DNA of 64,000 nucleotides, taken from an uncultured Methanobrevibacter sp. (lineage in GTDB: Archaea > Methanobacteriota > Methanobacteria > Methanobacteriales > Methanobacteriaceae). A program made the translations under genes and the position numbers. Positions 26,601 to 35,931 of this stretch are shown one piece after another; the stretch's first letter is position 1, and each line of letters opens with the position of its first letter. Below the pieces are notes generated by a model. That model searched no databases and was not told the origin of the DNA. It saw only the letters and a program-made list of their open reading frames with translations. The stretch lies in contig NZ_CACWVY010000015.1 of assembly GCF_902764455.1 (NCBI RefSeq), forward strand, positions 20,504 through 84,503. The letters run 5' to 3'.

Positions 26601-28837
26601 GTATGGAACCGGGTTCCAACATCATGGTAGACAATCTTGAATTCAAGAAATTCTACAGAGTGTTTGCAAACAGCGGAGAAGTATACTGTGAAAACTGTAC
26701 ATTCACAGAAAACAATGCGAAATTCTGGGCAACAAAAACCCCAGGTTCTGTAATCTACAACAAAAACAAAGCAACATTTGAGAACTGTATATTCAATAAA
26801 AACGACAACAGCGGAGGCGGTTCAGGTAGACTTGGAGGCGTTTTATATGCCGATAAGAATTCCCTGACAAACTTCGTCAAATGCAGCTTCAAGACAACTG
26901 ACGATGACTTTCGGGCGAAAGAAAAAAGTATGGTTGTTATTTATGACGATAACTGGGACACATATAATCATGTCGTGGAAAACAGCTACTTTGATGATAA
27001 CTCCTCCCTATCCCTCAGATCACTCTATTCTTTAAAAAACAATGCAACCAAAAATTTCTACATAAAAAATGTAAGCGATTTAAATGTGTTAAACAAATGG
27101 ATTGATGGTTTAAACAACGTAACATTATTCAATGTGACATTAAAAAAAGGAGAATATATTCTTTCTGCAGATGAAATTGACAAATATAGAGAAAGCAATG
27201 AATGGCGCGGTGCGGTAAGAGACAAAATGGTAGTAGGGCGTACTATATGGGATCAGGGATTTTTCGATTTAAACTCAAAACCATTAATAATAAACGGTAA
27301 CGGAGCTACCATAAAACTTACCGGAAATAGCGTATCTAATGATTTTCACTTTGCATACGTTCCATACTACGGATCCCTCACATTGATAAACCTTACATTA
27401 TCCGGATTCAATACAGCAATTCTGAATTACGGCATATTCACTGCAATCAACTGCACATTCAAAGACAACACAATCCACTATAAAATTAAAAAGGGAGATT
27501 ACGGTGGCGCAATAAGAAACTATGGTAATGTATACTGCTACAATTCACTGTTCAAGAACAATGGTGCCACTGAAGGTGGTGCATACTATAGTACTGGAAA
27601 AGATGCAAACGGAGTATTTTACAACTGTGAATTTTCAGGAAACTTAATCAAATCAAATTGGCCATGGAAAAACAATGACAAAAATGATTTTGAAATCGAT
27701 GAATTGTCAGTAGTCAAATTAGTAAACTGCAAAGGATACTCCCCGTCCACAATAAAAACTAAAGACGGAGGAATATATCTTGAAAGAGAAAGCCTGAACA
27801 TTAGCATATATAATACCGTTGTAGATAATATGGCTTCATTAATGAGAGTTACAAAAATCATTAACGGTAACACAAAATATGACATCATAAACATTACTAT
27901 GCTTAAAGATGATTACGGTGTTATACCTAATTCAAAAAGCCTCTTTAAGGCAGATTACGGATTACTCATCATCAACGGCGGAGGTGCAAGAATATTTGTT
28001 CAAAATCCTCATGACAGCGATACAACACAGTTTTTAACCATAGCCCTCCGTGGAAATGTATATCTCAATAATCTAATTATAGAAGGATTCAATATCGCCG
28101 TTGAAAATTCAGGAAAATTGACAATAACCAACTGTGCATTCAACAACAATAAGGTAGACTATAATGTAAAGGATGATTATGGAGGTGCAATTGTAAACAA
28201 AGGCATCCTGAATGTTTTCAATTCCACATTTAAAAACAATTATGCCAAATATGGTGGAGCTATTTACAACAAAGGAACTGCCAAAGTCATAATGTCAATC
28301 TTTTCTGACAATACAGGTTATTCATCTGTTAAAAATCTGGGCAAAAAAATTGACATCTACAATGATGACGGTTCCCTTGAAGATGTTATCATCTTCGGAA
28401 AAGATCACAGAAACTATGAGAAACATCCGATGGCTTCATGGAGAAAGGATTTGCTTCAAAGCGGTTTTCTCGCACTTACCGCAGCGGTTACTGCCGGTGC
28501 TGGATGGTACATTGCAGCAACAGCAGGTGCCCTTGCTCCATTAATCTCAATGGGAGTTAATGCAGCCATAGGAGGTATTTTGGGCGGAGCTTATGGTGCA
28601 ATATATGCAAATGACCATCATGACTACAGCAATTTCTGGAGTGATGTATTGAAAGGTGTCGGAAGCGGACTTCAATTTTCACCATTCGGTGGTGCAATCC
28701 AGGGTATTGCAAAAGGAGGTGCCATGAAAGTGGCAGTAGTTCAGTTATTTGGAAAAACAGCTTCTCAAATTGATAAAAAAGCAATATCCACACTGGAAAA
28801 CTACAAAAAACAGAATAAAATCATATACTTTACTTAA
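23663..28837 (+). CDS. Giant adhesin-like protein with Gly-rich hydrophobic C terminus
   Basis: 1724 residues; SD gaggt overlaps the stop of the preceding gene. Signal peptide ends at STVCAEN. Residues about 60-590 are beta-helix repeats with GGAIY/FxNN units. About 600-860 are Ig-like domains (SVTYYVLDTVKYSS onward, KVNASANQTVTFKIGSKTF). A second beta-helix region, with longer and less regular units, spans about 870-1570. The C terminus (about 1590-1724) is unlike the neighbour: instead of Lys-rich Ig repeats it has two Gly/Ala-rich hydrophobic segments (SGFLALTAAVTAGAGWYIAA and ISMGVNAAIGGILGGAYGAI) and a Gly-rich stretch (GVGSGLQFSPFGGAIQGIAK). Those could insert in a membrane. A stem-loop terminator follows. 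Confidence 0.88.
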   Translation: MKGKLAVICLLLFILCSISTVCAENTNDTQIMQQNIAIDNLEVANDAVLMDSTGDLQKIISSASAGSTVKLNSSYTPASTININKSLTIDGAGNTIKGQIKSSSGDITLKNMKFVDGNTHNGGAVYITGSAKFTIINCTFTNNKASNHGGAIYNNVVATLTIKDCKFTGNTAGTLGGAIYSKGNVEVEKSVFEKNYAKVDGGAINSEKTVDISKSVFNSNHVDFTLSGTYGGAINVKKDAFINNCTFNGNSANKGGAIFAYLDLIIENSQFINNTAKEGGAIKVSSDSHLYIEKSTFKKNSATDNGGGAIYSNKWAHVGNSVFELNTAKGKGGAIKTDYLQFSGKNTFASNSAKDHGGAVYTDTIGKTSSNLIFEGNHADSDFGGAIYINKKSGDVRFYSSVFKNNHANAGDGGAVYSDSGSTNLFFTNCTFTSNYATGGKEKRYGGAVRSNGGINVDNCTFKDNWAENLGGAIYAETAGEIKNSVFISNQVKNGGTRNGGAIYINKDCTVTISGNYFEKNGGAASRGGAIYTDSIKAHLKLTNNAFIENSAGDQGRSVFNSGYYDDISNNWWGINGAQIGNQLKEYHRIGSNKDKGDSKPLTVSIVADKDAYSGVKTTIKVSFTGSVTYYVLDTVKYSSNKKGEFITKKINANSLELIYVPNETGTHKFDFTINSQKLSFEMNVKYTSVYGYDLTKTYGDDSLYSAVFQDKNGKYLAKGTKVTFIVNNAKYTSTVNDDGAAILYTTFEPGTYTVKAVNNVTGESFTNKITVAKRNVTYNINDPYIIKVNASANQTVTFKIGSKTFTDKTSEQGIAYFTLNVTAGNYMVETTFAGKTIKDYITVSNRYSVIDLGLNGTSYGALLPIYSNETFKIISNGTMYSVLGKNTYRYVMANGEAFIMYNVTVSNSQELTEVLRKMVRTDYKVDVTIINLKKNTYKVTENFWRDAEWYYLSHLTHGSLIIHGNGSTLEDDYKHNFIGMEPGSNIMVDNLEFKKFYRVFANSGEVYCENCTFTENNAKFWATKTPGSVIYNKNKATFENCIFNKNDNSGGGSGRLGGVLYADKNSLTNFVKCSFKTTDDDFRAKEKSMVVIYDDNWDTYNHVVENSYFDDNSSLSLRSLYSLKNNATKNFYIKNVSDLNVLNKWIDGLNNVTLFNVTLKKGEYILSADEIDKYRESNEWRGAVRDKMVVGRTIWDQGFFDLNSKPLIINGNGATIKLTGNSVSNDFHFAYVPYYGSLTLINLTLSGFNTAILNYGIFTAINCTFKDNTIHYKIKKGDYGGAIRNYGNVYCYNSLFKNNGATEGGAYYSTGKDANGVFYNCEFSGNLIKSNWPWKNNDKNDFEIDELSVVKLVNCKGYSPSTIKTKDGGIYLERESLNISIYNTVVDNMASLMRVTKIINGNTKYDIINITMLKDDYGVIPNSKSLFKADYGLLIINGGGARIFVQNPHDSDTTQFLTIALRGNVYLNNLIIEGFNIAVENSGKLTITNCAFNNNKVDYNVKDDYGGAIVNKGILNVFNSTFKNNYAKYGGAIYNKGTAKVIMSIFSDNTGYSSVKNLGKKIDIYNDDGSLEDVIIFGKDHRNYEKHPMASWRKDLLQSGFLALTAAVTAGAGWYIAATAGALAPLISMGVNAAIGGILGGAYGAIYANDHHDYSNFWSDVLKGVGSGLQFSPFGGAIQGIAKGGAMKVAVVQLFGKTASQIDKKAISTLENYKKQNKIIYFT

Positions 28838-28886
28838 ATACCCTTTTAAACAACTACCAAAAAGAAAGTAAACTTGTATACATCTA

Positions 28887-28930
28887 GATGAGATTCCTCG
28901 CATTGCGAGGTTTTCATCACTTTTTTTAAT
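28887..28930 (+). terminator. Terminator of the adhesin operon
   Basis: CCTCGC (28896-28901) and GCGAGG (28905-28910) form a stem with loop ATT. Outer arms GATGA (28887-28891) and TCATC (28914-28918) lengthen it. A T-tract (CTTTTTTTAATTTTT) follows. It lies about 50 bases after the adhesin stop. Confidence 0.75.
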
Positions 28931-29064
28931 TTTTAATTTAAAACATCACAAAAATCTAAACCTTTTTCATAATGACAATCCGTCTTTTAAAAATTTTAAA
29001 TACTATTAAAAATATAAATATATCTTGATAATTCATTCTTATTGAAATTAATTATGGTGATTTT

Positions 29065-30243
29065 ATGACTGATAAAGTACTTTTAGCATTCAGCGGTGGG
29101 CTAGACACCTCCGTTTGTGTTAAATTATTAGAAGAAAAATACAATGTAGAAGTTATTACCGCATGTGTAGATGTAGGACAAGGCGAAGAAGAAATGATAC
29201 AAGCAAAAGAAAGTGCAGCTAAAATTGGGGGATTAAAACACTACAATATAGATGCTAAAGAGGAATTTGCAAACGAATACATCGCACGTGGAATTAAAGC
29301 AAATGCAGAATACGAAGGATATCCGTTAAGTACTGCTTTTGCAAGGCCATTAATTGCTCAAAAACTTGTAGAATTAGCTGAAAAAGAAGGAGCAACTGCA
29401 ATTGCACATGGTTGTACCGGAAAAGGAAACGACCAGTTCAGATTTGAAGCAATTATTCTTGCAATGTCCGATTTGGATATCATTGCACCAATCAGGGAAA
29501 TGAACTTAACAAGAACTGAAGAAAAAGCATATGCAGAATCCAAAGGAATCGAGTTAACTTATGATAAAATTTACAGTATCGATGAAAACCTCTGGGGAAG
29601 AGCAATTGAAGGGGATGTCCTAGAAGACCCTGCAAATGAACCTCCAGAAGATATCTATGAATGGACTGCTTCATGGGAAGATGCTAAAGACGAACCTGAA
29701 AAAGTATCTATTGAATTTGAAGAAGGTGTTCCAGTAGCTATTAACGGCGAAATGATGCCCTTACTCGATATCATCATCAAATCAAATGAAATTGCAGGAG
29801 CCCATGGAATCGGCAGAGTAGACACTATTGAAAACAGAATGATTGGTATTAAAAGTAGGGAAATCTACGAAACCCCTGGTGCAAAATTATTGATTGCAGC
29901 TCACCAAGCATTAGAAGAACTGGTTTTAACCACTGATGAGTTAAGATTTGCCGAATACATGTCCGGACTCTATGCAGACCTTGTATACAGAGCACTCTGG
30001 CAAGAACCTTTAAGAGATGACCTTGACCAAGCAATCGACAATATGCAAGAAAGAGTAAGTGGAGAAGTTGTAATGAAACTATTTAAAGGTTCAATCCAGC
30101 CAATTTCCAGAAAATCTCCATTTAGCTTACACAGCATAGAACAAATTACATTTGAAGACAAAGAAACTGACCAAAGAGACGTTGAAGGTATGATTAGATA
30201 CCACGGTCTTCAAGCTGCAAATTATCAAAAATTAAACAGATAG
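29065..30243 (+). CDS. argG: Argininosuccinate synthase
   Basis: 392 residues, the usual length. N-terminal [20 protein letters not shown] is the SGGxDTS PP-loop that binds ATP. Other typical stretches are [15 protein letters not shown] and [19 protein letters not shown]. It joins citrulline and aspartate to give argininosuccinate, the penultimate step of arginine biosynthesis. It has its own promoter region (AAATATAAATATAT near 29010) and the SD ggtgat. No other arginine gene is nearby. Confidence 0.97.
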   Translation: MTDKVLLAFSGGLDTSVCVKLLEEKYNVEVITACVDVGQGEEEMIQAKESAAKIGGLKHYNIDAKEEFANEYIARGIKANAEYEGYPLSTAFARPLIAQKLVELAEKEGATAIAHGCTGKGNDQFRFEAIILAMSDLDIIAPIREMNLTRTEEKAYAESKGIELTYDKIYSIDENLWGRAIEGDVLEDPANEPPEDIYEWTASWEDAKDEPEKVSIEFEEGVPVAINGEMMPLLDIIIKSNEIAGAHGIGRVDTIENRMIGIKSREIYETPGAKLLIAAHQALEELVLTTDELRFAEYMSGLYADLVYRALWQEPLRDDLDQAIDNMQERVSGEVVMKLFKGSIQPISRKSPFSLHSIEQITFEDKETDQRDVEGMIRYHGLQAANYQKLNR

Positions 30244-30275
30244 CTTTACTGCTATCATTTTTTCTTCTTTTTTTG
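30239..30275 (+). terminator. argG terminator overlapping the convergent helicase gene
   Basis: GATAGC (30239-30244) and GCTATC (30251-30256) form a hairpin with loop TTTACT that contains the argG stop codon. It is followed by ATTTTTTCTTCTTTTTTTG. The T-tract, read on the minus strand, encodes the Lys-rich end of the helicase gene. Confidence 0.7.
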
Positions 30276-31904
30276 TACCGCTTCAATGAAATATTCATTG
30301 AAAAAACCCCGATTATATTCAAACAACTGTTTAAAACTGGAATCTATAATATACATCACACAGTAATCGTCAATGTCACGAATTCCCCTACCATAAGCCT
30401 GCATTAAAGCCATCACAGCCTGATAATAAAACCATTTTGGATCCAAATCCTTTCTGTATTTTACCTGTTCGTTTAATTGAGGATAAGGCATTTTAAATAC
30501 AATCTGGAACCTGCATAAATCCCCCTTGAAATCAACACCATCTTTAATTGATGCCCCTATAAGAACAATAGCTTCACGGGACTCTGTAAATTCCTTCAAA
30601 ATACGGTTCCTGTCTTCACCGCCAACAAACATGAAATTGTATCCCTTTAAATTTTCCATAATCCAAAATGCCTGTTCATTGCTTGAAGTGTGGATAACTC
30701 CTTTTTCATTTTTATGCAAGTCCAATAACTCTTTTATTTTACCTAATGCCCTTTTATTTTGCCATCTTGGCCTTCCATTTAGAGAACCACTCAATTTACC
30801 TGCAAAATCAATATAAATAGGTCTCTTATCAACATCAAAAGGACTTTTTTCATAGATATAATATGTTTCATCAGGGTTTATATCGTTCCACTCGCAAAAT
30901 TTTTCCTTGCTTCCCAGTGTCCCCGTTAAGAATATACAGACATTTCCCAAATCAAGCAACTTTTGGGTATCGTCCAATACTGAATATGGTTTGAATTCCG
31001 CTGCAATATCCATTTTATTATCAATAATAGTTGTTTTGTTGGGAAGATCAATTATATAATCATTGGCTTCAAGACCCATGCTGATTGATGCAAAGGATTT
31101 CATGTCCTGTTCAAGATTTTGCTTTTCAACATAATCAAAATTGGAAAATTTAGAAGGATTGTTTTCAAATTCATCCAAGGATACCTGAACGGATTTATTG
31201 GCATCACCCTCAATCTTTTTAATCCTTTTCTTGCATTCCCCAATCAAATCATCACATAATCTTATCCAGTAACTTGAATCCTTTTTTAACTTGTTAATAG
31301 AACTTGTGGCATGCATTATAGGTTCAAAAATATCAATACCAAACTTTGTGGAAATATATTCACGGTTAAGCTCACAAGAGGACAGCATTAACATCTTGCG
31401 TTCAAGATTATGGGCCTCATCCAAAATCAGCAGTTCCCTCGGATCAAAAAGATGATTTCCAACACCTGCATAATAAAAATAATCATAATTGGTTATTACA
31501 TTTTTGGCATTCAGAGCCTTCTTAAAGGCAAGATTATACTCACAGTTGCCGCATTTCTGCAGCTTATATTCCGCCTTAATGCAAAAATCGCAGCTGCCCT
31601 TATAATTGCACCTGTAATTTCCACGACCTTTGATTTCGACAAGCATATCTCCGAAATCATCCAGATATTGCTCCTGAAGCTGTTTTGTCATTGTTAAAAT
31701 GTAGGAATCCTCATACATATTGGCAAGTGTCGTAGCGATAGCGGATTTTCCAATACCTGTTCCCGCTTCGAGAATAATATTTTTATAGCCTTCACCAATA
31801 GCCCAGTTAATCTTATTTATAAGCTTGATTTGGCTGTTTCTAGGATAATGGCCTTTAAGCGACCAGTTAACCATCCAATCGAGATTTGAATTATTGTTTT
31901 CCAA
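30255..31904 (-). CDS. XPD/DinG-like superfamily 2 DNA helicase
   Basis: 549 residues. Walker A is EAGTGIGKSAIATT near residue 45, and the DEAH box is ILDEAHNLE near 163. Between them, CNYKGSCDFC plus KCGNCEY holds the four Cys of the XPD-type iron-sulfur domain. The C-terminal helicase motifs include FVGGEDRNRIL and the final box QAYGRGIRDIDDYCVMYIID. Family members are 5'-3' DNA helicases used in repair. The C terminus is a run of Lys encoded by the argG terminator T-tract. Divergent from the sirtuin gene. Confidence 0.88.
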   Translation of the reverse strand: MENNNSNLDWMVNWSLKGHYPRNSQIKLINKINWAIGEGYKNIILEAGTGIGKSAIATTLANMYEDSYILTMTKQLQEQYLDDFGDMLVEIKGRGNYRCNYKGSCDFCIKAEYKLQKCGNCEYNLAFKKALNAKNVITNYDYFYYAGVGNHLFDPRELLILDEAHNLERKMLMLSSCELNREYISTKFGIDIFEPIMHATSSINKLKKDSSYWIRLCDDLIGECKKRIKKIEGDANKSVQVSLDEFENNPSKFSNFDYVEKQNLEQDMKSFASISMGLEANDYIIDLPNKTTIIDNKMDIAAEFKPYSVLDDTQKLLDLGNVCIFLTGTLGSKEKFCEWNDINPDETYYIYEKSPFDVDKRPIYIDFAGKLSGSLNGRPRWQNKRALGKIKELLDLHKNEKGVIHTSSNEQAFWIMENLKGYNFMFVGGEDRNRILKEFTESREAIVLIGASIKDGVDFKGDLCRFQIVFKMPYPQLNEQVKYRKDLDPKWFYYQAVMALMQAYGRGIRDIDDYCVMYIIDSSFKQLFEYNRGFFNEYFIEAVQKKKKK

Positions 31905-31957
31905 TTAAATCCCCACAATTTTAATAACAACTTTATAATAAATATATGTTGGATAAT

Positions 31958-31969
31958 TATATTTAAAAG
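31958..31969 (+). promoter_or_regulatory. TATA box of sirtuin gene, close to ATG
   Basis: TATATTTAAAAG is centred about 26 bases before the ATG at 31989, so transcription should begin at or next to the start codon. No SD is visible, in line with a leaderless mRNA. Confidence 0.4.
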
Positions 31970-31988
31970 TTTACACATATCTTTAAAT

Positions 31989-32714
31989 ATGTCTAAAATT
32001 ACTCAATTACAAGAAATTATTGATTCCTCAGATAATATTGTGTTTTTTGGAGGAGCGGGCGTTTCTACAGAAAGTGGAATACCAGATTTCAGATCTGAAA
32101 GCGGAATATTTAAAAGCCTTGAAAAATATGGTGACACACCTGAAAATCTTGTCTCACACAGTTATTATTTAGACCACACCGAAGAGTTTTTCAGCTATTA
32201 TAAGGAAAATCTAGTTTTCAGAAATGCGAATCCGAATCCTGCCCACATCACTCTTGCCAAATTGGAGGAATGCGGAAAATTAAAAGCAGTTATTACACAA
32301 AATATCGACGGACTTCATCAAAAGGCAGGAAGCAAAAACGTTTTGGAACTGCACGGAAGCATCCACAGAAATTATTGTCAAATCTGCAATAAGGAATATG
32401 ACCTGGATTATATCCTGGAAAGCAACGGAATTCCAAAATGTGAATGCGGAGGAATCGTAAAGCCGGATGTTGTCCTGTATGAAGAACCTTTAAACAATGC
32501 AGTATTAAGTTTTGCAATCGATTACATTTCTAATGCAGAAACATTAATTATCGGAGGAACTTCCCTAGTTGTATATCCTGCTGCCGGATTAATAAATTAC
32601 TTTAACGGCAAAAATTTGGTTTTGATTAACAAAAGTGAAACACAATACGACAGTCTTGCAAATTTAGTCATTAACGATGCTATCGGGGAGACTTTGAGCC
32701 AAATCAAAATCTAA
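31989..32714 (+). CDS. cobB: SIR2-family NAD-dependent protein deacylase
   Basis: 241 residues, the normal size. Motifs: FFGGAGVSTESGIPDFRS (NAD binding), ITQNIDGLHQKAG, the catalytic His in LHGSIHRNYC, Zn ligands CQIC and CECGG, and GGTSLVVYPAAGLI. It removes acyl groups from protein lysines using NAD+, and in archaea chromatin protein is one substrate. The 3' end overlaps the convergent sfsA gene by 51 bases. Confidence 0.93.
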   Translation: MSKITQLQEIIDSSDNIVFFGGAGVSTESGIPDFRSESGIFKSLEKYGDTPENLVSHSYYLDHTEEFFSYYKENLVFRNANPNPAHITLAKLEECGKLKAVITQNIDGLHQKAGSKNVLELHGSIHRNYCQICNKEYDLDYILESNGIPKCECGGIVKPDVVLYEEPLNNAVLSFAIDYISNAETLIIGGTSLVVYPAAGLINYFNGKNLVLINKSETQYDSLANLVINDAIGETLSQIKI

Positions 32715-33407
32715 GGACTCGGGAATCAAATCGATTCCATCCAAACGATTATCACATCTGTAAACAAGGATTTCCACACCTGCATCAAATGCTTCGTTTA
32801 AAGTTTTAGAGAAATTAGGGTCGTTTTCCCAATTGGGTCTGAAAAATTTTCCTGCAGGGTGCTGAATCAGGAAAAACACACAGCATCTGTTTCTCTCTTT
32901 TTTAAGCTTGATTAGTTCTTTTAGATGTTTTGCGCCTCTTTCTGTTGGAGCATCCGGAAATCTTGCTTCATCACCAACTATTAATGTAACGCCCTTTACT
33001 TCAACATAACATGAGTCTGTCAAAAAATTCATACCACAACAATCATCTTCATGATTAGCCAAGTATATATCTATCCTTGAATTATCAACAGTTTTTTCCC
33101 TTTGATGATAAGAATAGCCAGAAAGTTCTTTTATTTTGCCATTTACAATTGCATCATATACAATGCTATTAGCTTGCTGAGAGTAAAGTGATACCAGCTC
33201 ACCCCTGTTCTCAACAAAATGAAGTGAAAATTTGGTTTTGCGGTTCGGATTATCGGAAGGTTTTAGCCATACAGTTGCGTTTTCAACCAGAAGCTCTTTG
33301 CACCGGCCGGTATTTGGAACATGGGCAATTTCAAGATTGCCTTCAACTTCGACCTCTGCAATAAACCTGTTTGGACGATTTTTAAAGATTCCCTTAACAT
33401 AATCCAT
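32664..33407 (-). CDS. sfsA: SfsA family nuclease
   Basis: 247 residues. SfsA features: HVPNTGRCKELLVENATVWL near residue 30, an N-terminal OB-fold-like region, and the PD-(D/E)XK core around DSCYVEVKGVTLIVGDEARF, then FPDAPTERGAKHLKEL. Bacterial SfsA was first linked to sugar-fermentation genes and is now seen as a nuclease-fold protein. Its start overlaps the nnrD end by 14 bases, so it is likely translated from the same mRNA. Confidence 0.9.
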   Translation of the reverse strand: MDYVKGIFKNRPNRFIAEVEVEGNLEIAHVPNTGRCKELLVENATVWLKPSDNPNRKTKFSLHFVENRGELVSLYSQQANSIVYDAIVNGKIKELSGYSYHQREKTVDNSRIDIYLANHEDDCCGMNFLTDSCYVEVKGVTLIVGDEARFPDAPTERGAKHLKELIKLKKERNRCCVFFLIQHPAGKFFRPNWENDPNFSKTLNEAFDAGVEILVYRCDNRLDGIDLIPESLDFDLAQSLPDSIVND

Positions 33408-34935
33408 TTTTAATCACACTGCCAATGTGGGATACCAGATCCGTTGCTGAAAATCCATTTCCTTTCTCTTCAAATGCAGCATCACCTGCAAGACCATTAA
33501 CAAATACTCCAAGACATGCACAGTCAAAAGAATCCATATCCTGTGTTAGTAAACTTGCACAGATTCCAGCCAGTGCGTCGCCAGTTCCACCAACAGTCAT
33601 TCCTGCATTTCCGCTTTTGTTGATTCTGAATCTGGTACCTGATAAAATTAAATCATACTTTCCTTTAACAATAACTGTGGCTTTAATTTTGCGGGCAATC
33701 TGCTGAAAACCAGTAATGTTTTCATCGACCTTTTCAAAGTCATATGAATCAATATCCAATTTCACATCACTGCCTACATTGAAAAGTGATCTGAATTCAA
33801 AAATATGAGGAGTCAATATGATATCATCCCTGTTTTTAATTAAAGATAATTCAACCTGTTTTAAAGCATCAGCATCCAGTACCAATGGTTTTTTAATTTT
33901 TGCAGCCAGCACATTAAATAATTTTGATGTTTCCTCATCAATTCCAGCTCCAGGTCCAATTAATACTGCATCAACTTTTTGTGCCAATTCAAGAATCTCA
34001 TCGAGATGTGTTAAAGATAATTTATCGCCTTCAAGAGATTTGACAATTAAATCAGGAGAGGTAGATTTAATGGCACGAGCGGCATCACATGGAGATGCAA
34101 CATAAACCAAATCGGCGCCAGCACCTATAGCAGCCATCCCTGCAATAGCCGGAGCACCTGCATAATCATTATTTCCACCAACTATTAATAAACTACCATT
34201 ATTTCCCTTATGAGAATTAGGATTTCTATTTTTAAGTCTTAAAAAGTCCCCATAATTAACAAAATATTCCGCTTCAAATGGAATTCCAATATCAGTTGTA
34301 ACAAGACCGCCAACAACTTCTTCATCAGCCTGGCGAACTCCAGTTTTAATTTTATGAAAACTTATTGTATAATCCGGCACAACGGCCAAATCATCAACAC
34401 TGCCTGTAAGAGGATCCATTCCTGAAGGAACATCCACACTTATCTTAATCCCCTTGGAATCGTTTATAATCTCGATTGCTCTTCTGATATTTGTCTGGAG
34501 TTTCCCATTAATTCCAGTTCCTAAAAGACCATCCACAATAATATACTCGCCTTTTTTACTTTGAGCAACCTCACAGGCATTAATGTCCTCCAATGTTTTT
34601 AAATTAAATATTTTTAAGCGGGACAAACGAGGTTTCATATTTTGCAATATTTCAAAATTAATCCTTGCCTGATCTGAGTGAATATTATCCTTTAACATAT
34701 AGATATCCACATCATAACCTCTGTTCAGCAAATATCTTGCCGCAACAAAACCGTCCCCGCCATTTCCACCGGAACCTGTAAAAATTACAACTTTAACAGG
34801 TTTTGAAAATGTATAAACGGCAATTTTACCTACTTCTTCAGCCAGAGATTTTCCGGCAGATTCCATTAAACATAATCTAGACAATCCTAAATATTCACAG
34901 TTATAATCCGTTACCATCATATCAATGGGTTTCAT
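33394..34935 (-). CDS. nnrD: Bifunctional NAD(P)HX epimerase/dehydratase
   Basis: 513 residues from the ATG at 34933-34935; a GTG four codons upstream is possible but adds no conserved sequence. The N-terminal half (about 1-210) is the YjeF_N epimerase, with FTGSGGNGGDGFVAARYLLN. The C-terminal half (about 220-513) is the ADP-dependent (S)-NAD(P)H-hydrate dehydratase of the ribokinase-like fold, with LLIVGGNNDYAGAPAIAGMA, IGPGAGID and GGTGDALAGI. Together they repair hydrated NADH/NADPH. Confidence 0.93.
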   Translation of the reverse strand: MKPIDMMVTDYNCEYLGLSRLCLMESAGKSLAEEVGKIAVYTFSKPVKVVIFTGSGGNGGDGFVAARYLLNRGYDVDIYMLKDNIHSDQARINFEILQNMKPRLSRLKIFNLKTLEDINACEVAQSKKGEYIIVDGLLGTGINGKLQTNIRRAIEIINDSKGIKISVDVPSGMDPLTGSVDDLAVVPDYTISFHKIKTGVRQADEEVVGGLVTTDIGIPFEAEYFVNYGDFLRLKNRNPNSHKGNNGSLLIVGGNNDYAGAPAIAGMAAIGAGADLVYVASPCDAARAIKSTSPDLIVKSLEGDKLSLTHLDEILELAQKVDAVLIGPGAGIDEETSKLFNVLAAKIKKPLVLDADALKQVELSLIKNRDDIILTPHIFEFRSLFNVGSDVKLDIDSYDFEKVDENITGFQQIARKIKATVIVKGKYDLILSGTRFRINKSGNAGMTVGGTGDALAGICASLLTQDMDSFDCACLGVFVNGLAGDAAFEEKGNGFSATDLVSHIGSVIKNGLC

Positions 34936-35188
34936 AATATCCCACACTTTTACTCTTTACAACAATATTTGTTGATACTAACTAAAAAAGAATATGATAA
35001 TGACGATTTGATGCGATAAGAATTAATATTCACAATGTAAAAATATTCTTATTTTCATATTTTTGAAATAATATACATTCCAAATAATAGTTTGAACCTT
35101 TAAAAATAGTAATACTTATATTAAATTATAAATAAAAGTAAAGATATCTCGTAATGAGTTTAAAATTAATCAAAAAAAGGTGAATTAA

Positions 35189-35905
35189 ATGAATATAGGA
35201 GATATAATAAGTGATGCTATGGCATACCCATTAAAAAATGTTAAAGCTTTAGTTTTATATATAGTTTTAGGAATTATTGCCGCAATTATTGGAGGAACAA
35301 CAATCCTTAGTTTTGCAACTGCAATTACTACAAAAGGAGCCTCCAGTTTTGCTCTTGGCGGCGTAGGACTTCTTGGAATGATTGTTTTCATTTTAATACT
35401 GTTCCTGATTGAAGGATATGGTTTGGACATTATAAAATTTGGTATTGAAAGAAGAGAAGACGGACCTGGAATTGATATAGGAAGACAAATTTCAAATGCT
35501 GTCAAATTAATTATTGTTAATATTGTTTACTACCTTGTCCCAGCTATTATCATTTTTGTTTTAGGAATTTTCCTCAGAGACTGGATTATGACCATAATCA
35601 GTTTAATATTAGTGATATTATTTGCTTTAGCAAACTTTATGGCTAAATGTAGATTAGCAAAAACTGACAATTTAGGTGATGCTTTAGCTATAGGAGAAGC
35701 TATTGGAGACATATCCAGAGTAGGTATCGGCAGACTTATTGCAACTGTTGTTCTTGTTGTAATTATAGCAGTAATCATTGTGATTCTTATAGGAATTATA
35801 GGCAGTATCAGCGATATTGTCGGAGATATCTTATTCGGTATCTTTTTAGTTTACTTAGTATTCTTCTACAACAGAGCTATTGGTTTATTATACTCTGACG
35901 TATAA
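35189..35905 (+). CDS. DUF4013 family membrane protein
   Basis: 238 residues, SD ggtga before the ATG. It begins with MNIGDIISDAMAYPLKNVKA, the standard opening of DUF4013 proteins, which are numerous in Methanobrevibacter. About six hydrophobic segments and several Gly/Ile-rich helices. No known function. It is followed by a long T-tract (CTCTTTTTTTTCTTTTTTT at 35913-35931), a likely U-tract terminator. Confidence 0.85.
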   Translation: MNIGDIISDAMAYPLKNVKALVLYIVLGIIAAIIGGTTILSFATAITTKGASSFALGGVGLLGMIVFILILFLIEGYGLDIIKFGIERREDGPGIDIGRQISNAVKLIIVNIVYYLVPAIIIFVLGIFLRDWIMTIISLILVILFALANFMAKCRLAKTDNLGDALAIGEAIGDISRVGIGRLIATVVLVVIIAVIIVILIGIIGSISDIVGDILFGIFLVYLVFFYNRAIGLLYSDV

Positions 35906-35912
35906 TTTAACC

Positions 35913-35931
35913 ACTCTTTTTTTTCTTTTTT
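35913..35931 (+). terminator. U-tract terminator after DUF4013 gene
   Basis: The run CTCTTTTTTTTCTTTTTTT starts 8 bases after the stop codon. Archaeal RNA polymerase stops at such T-tracts without a hairpin. Confidence 0.55.
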
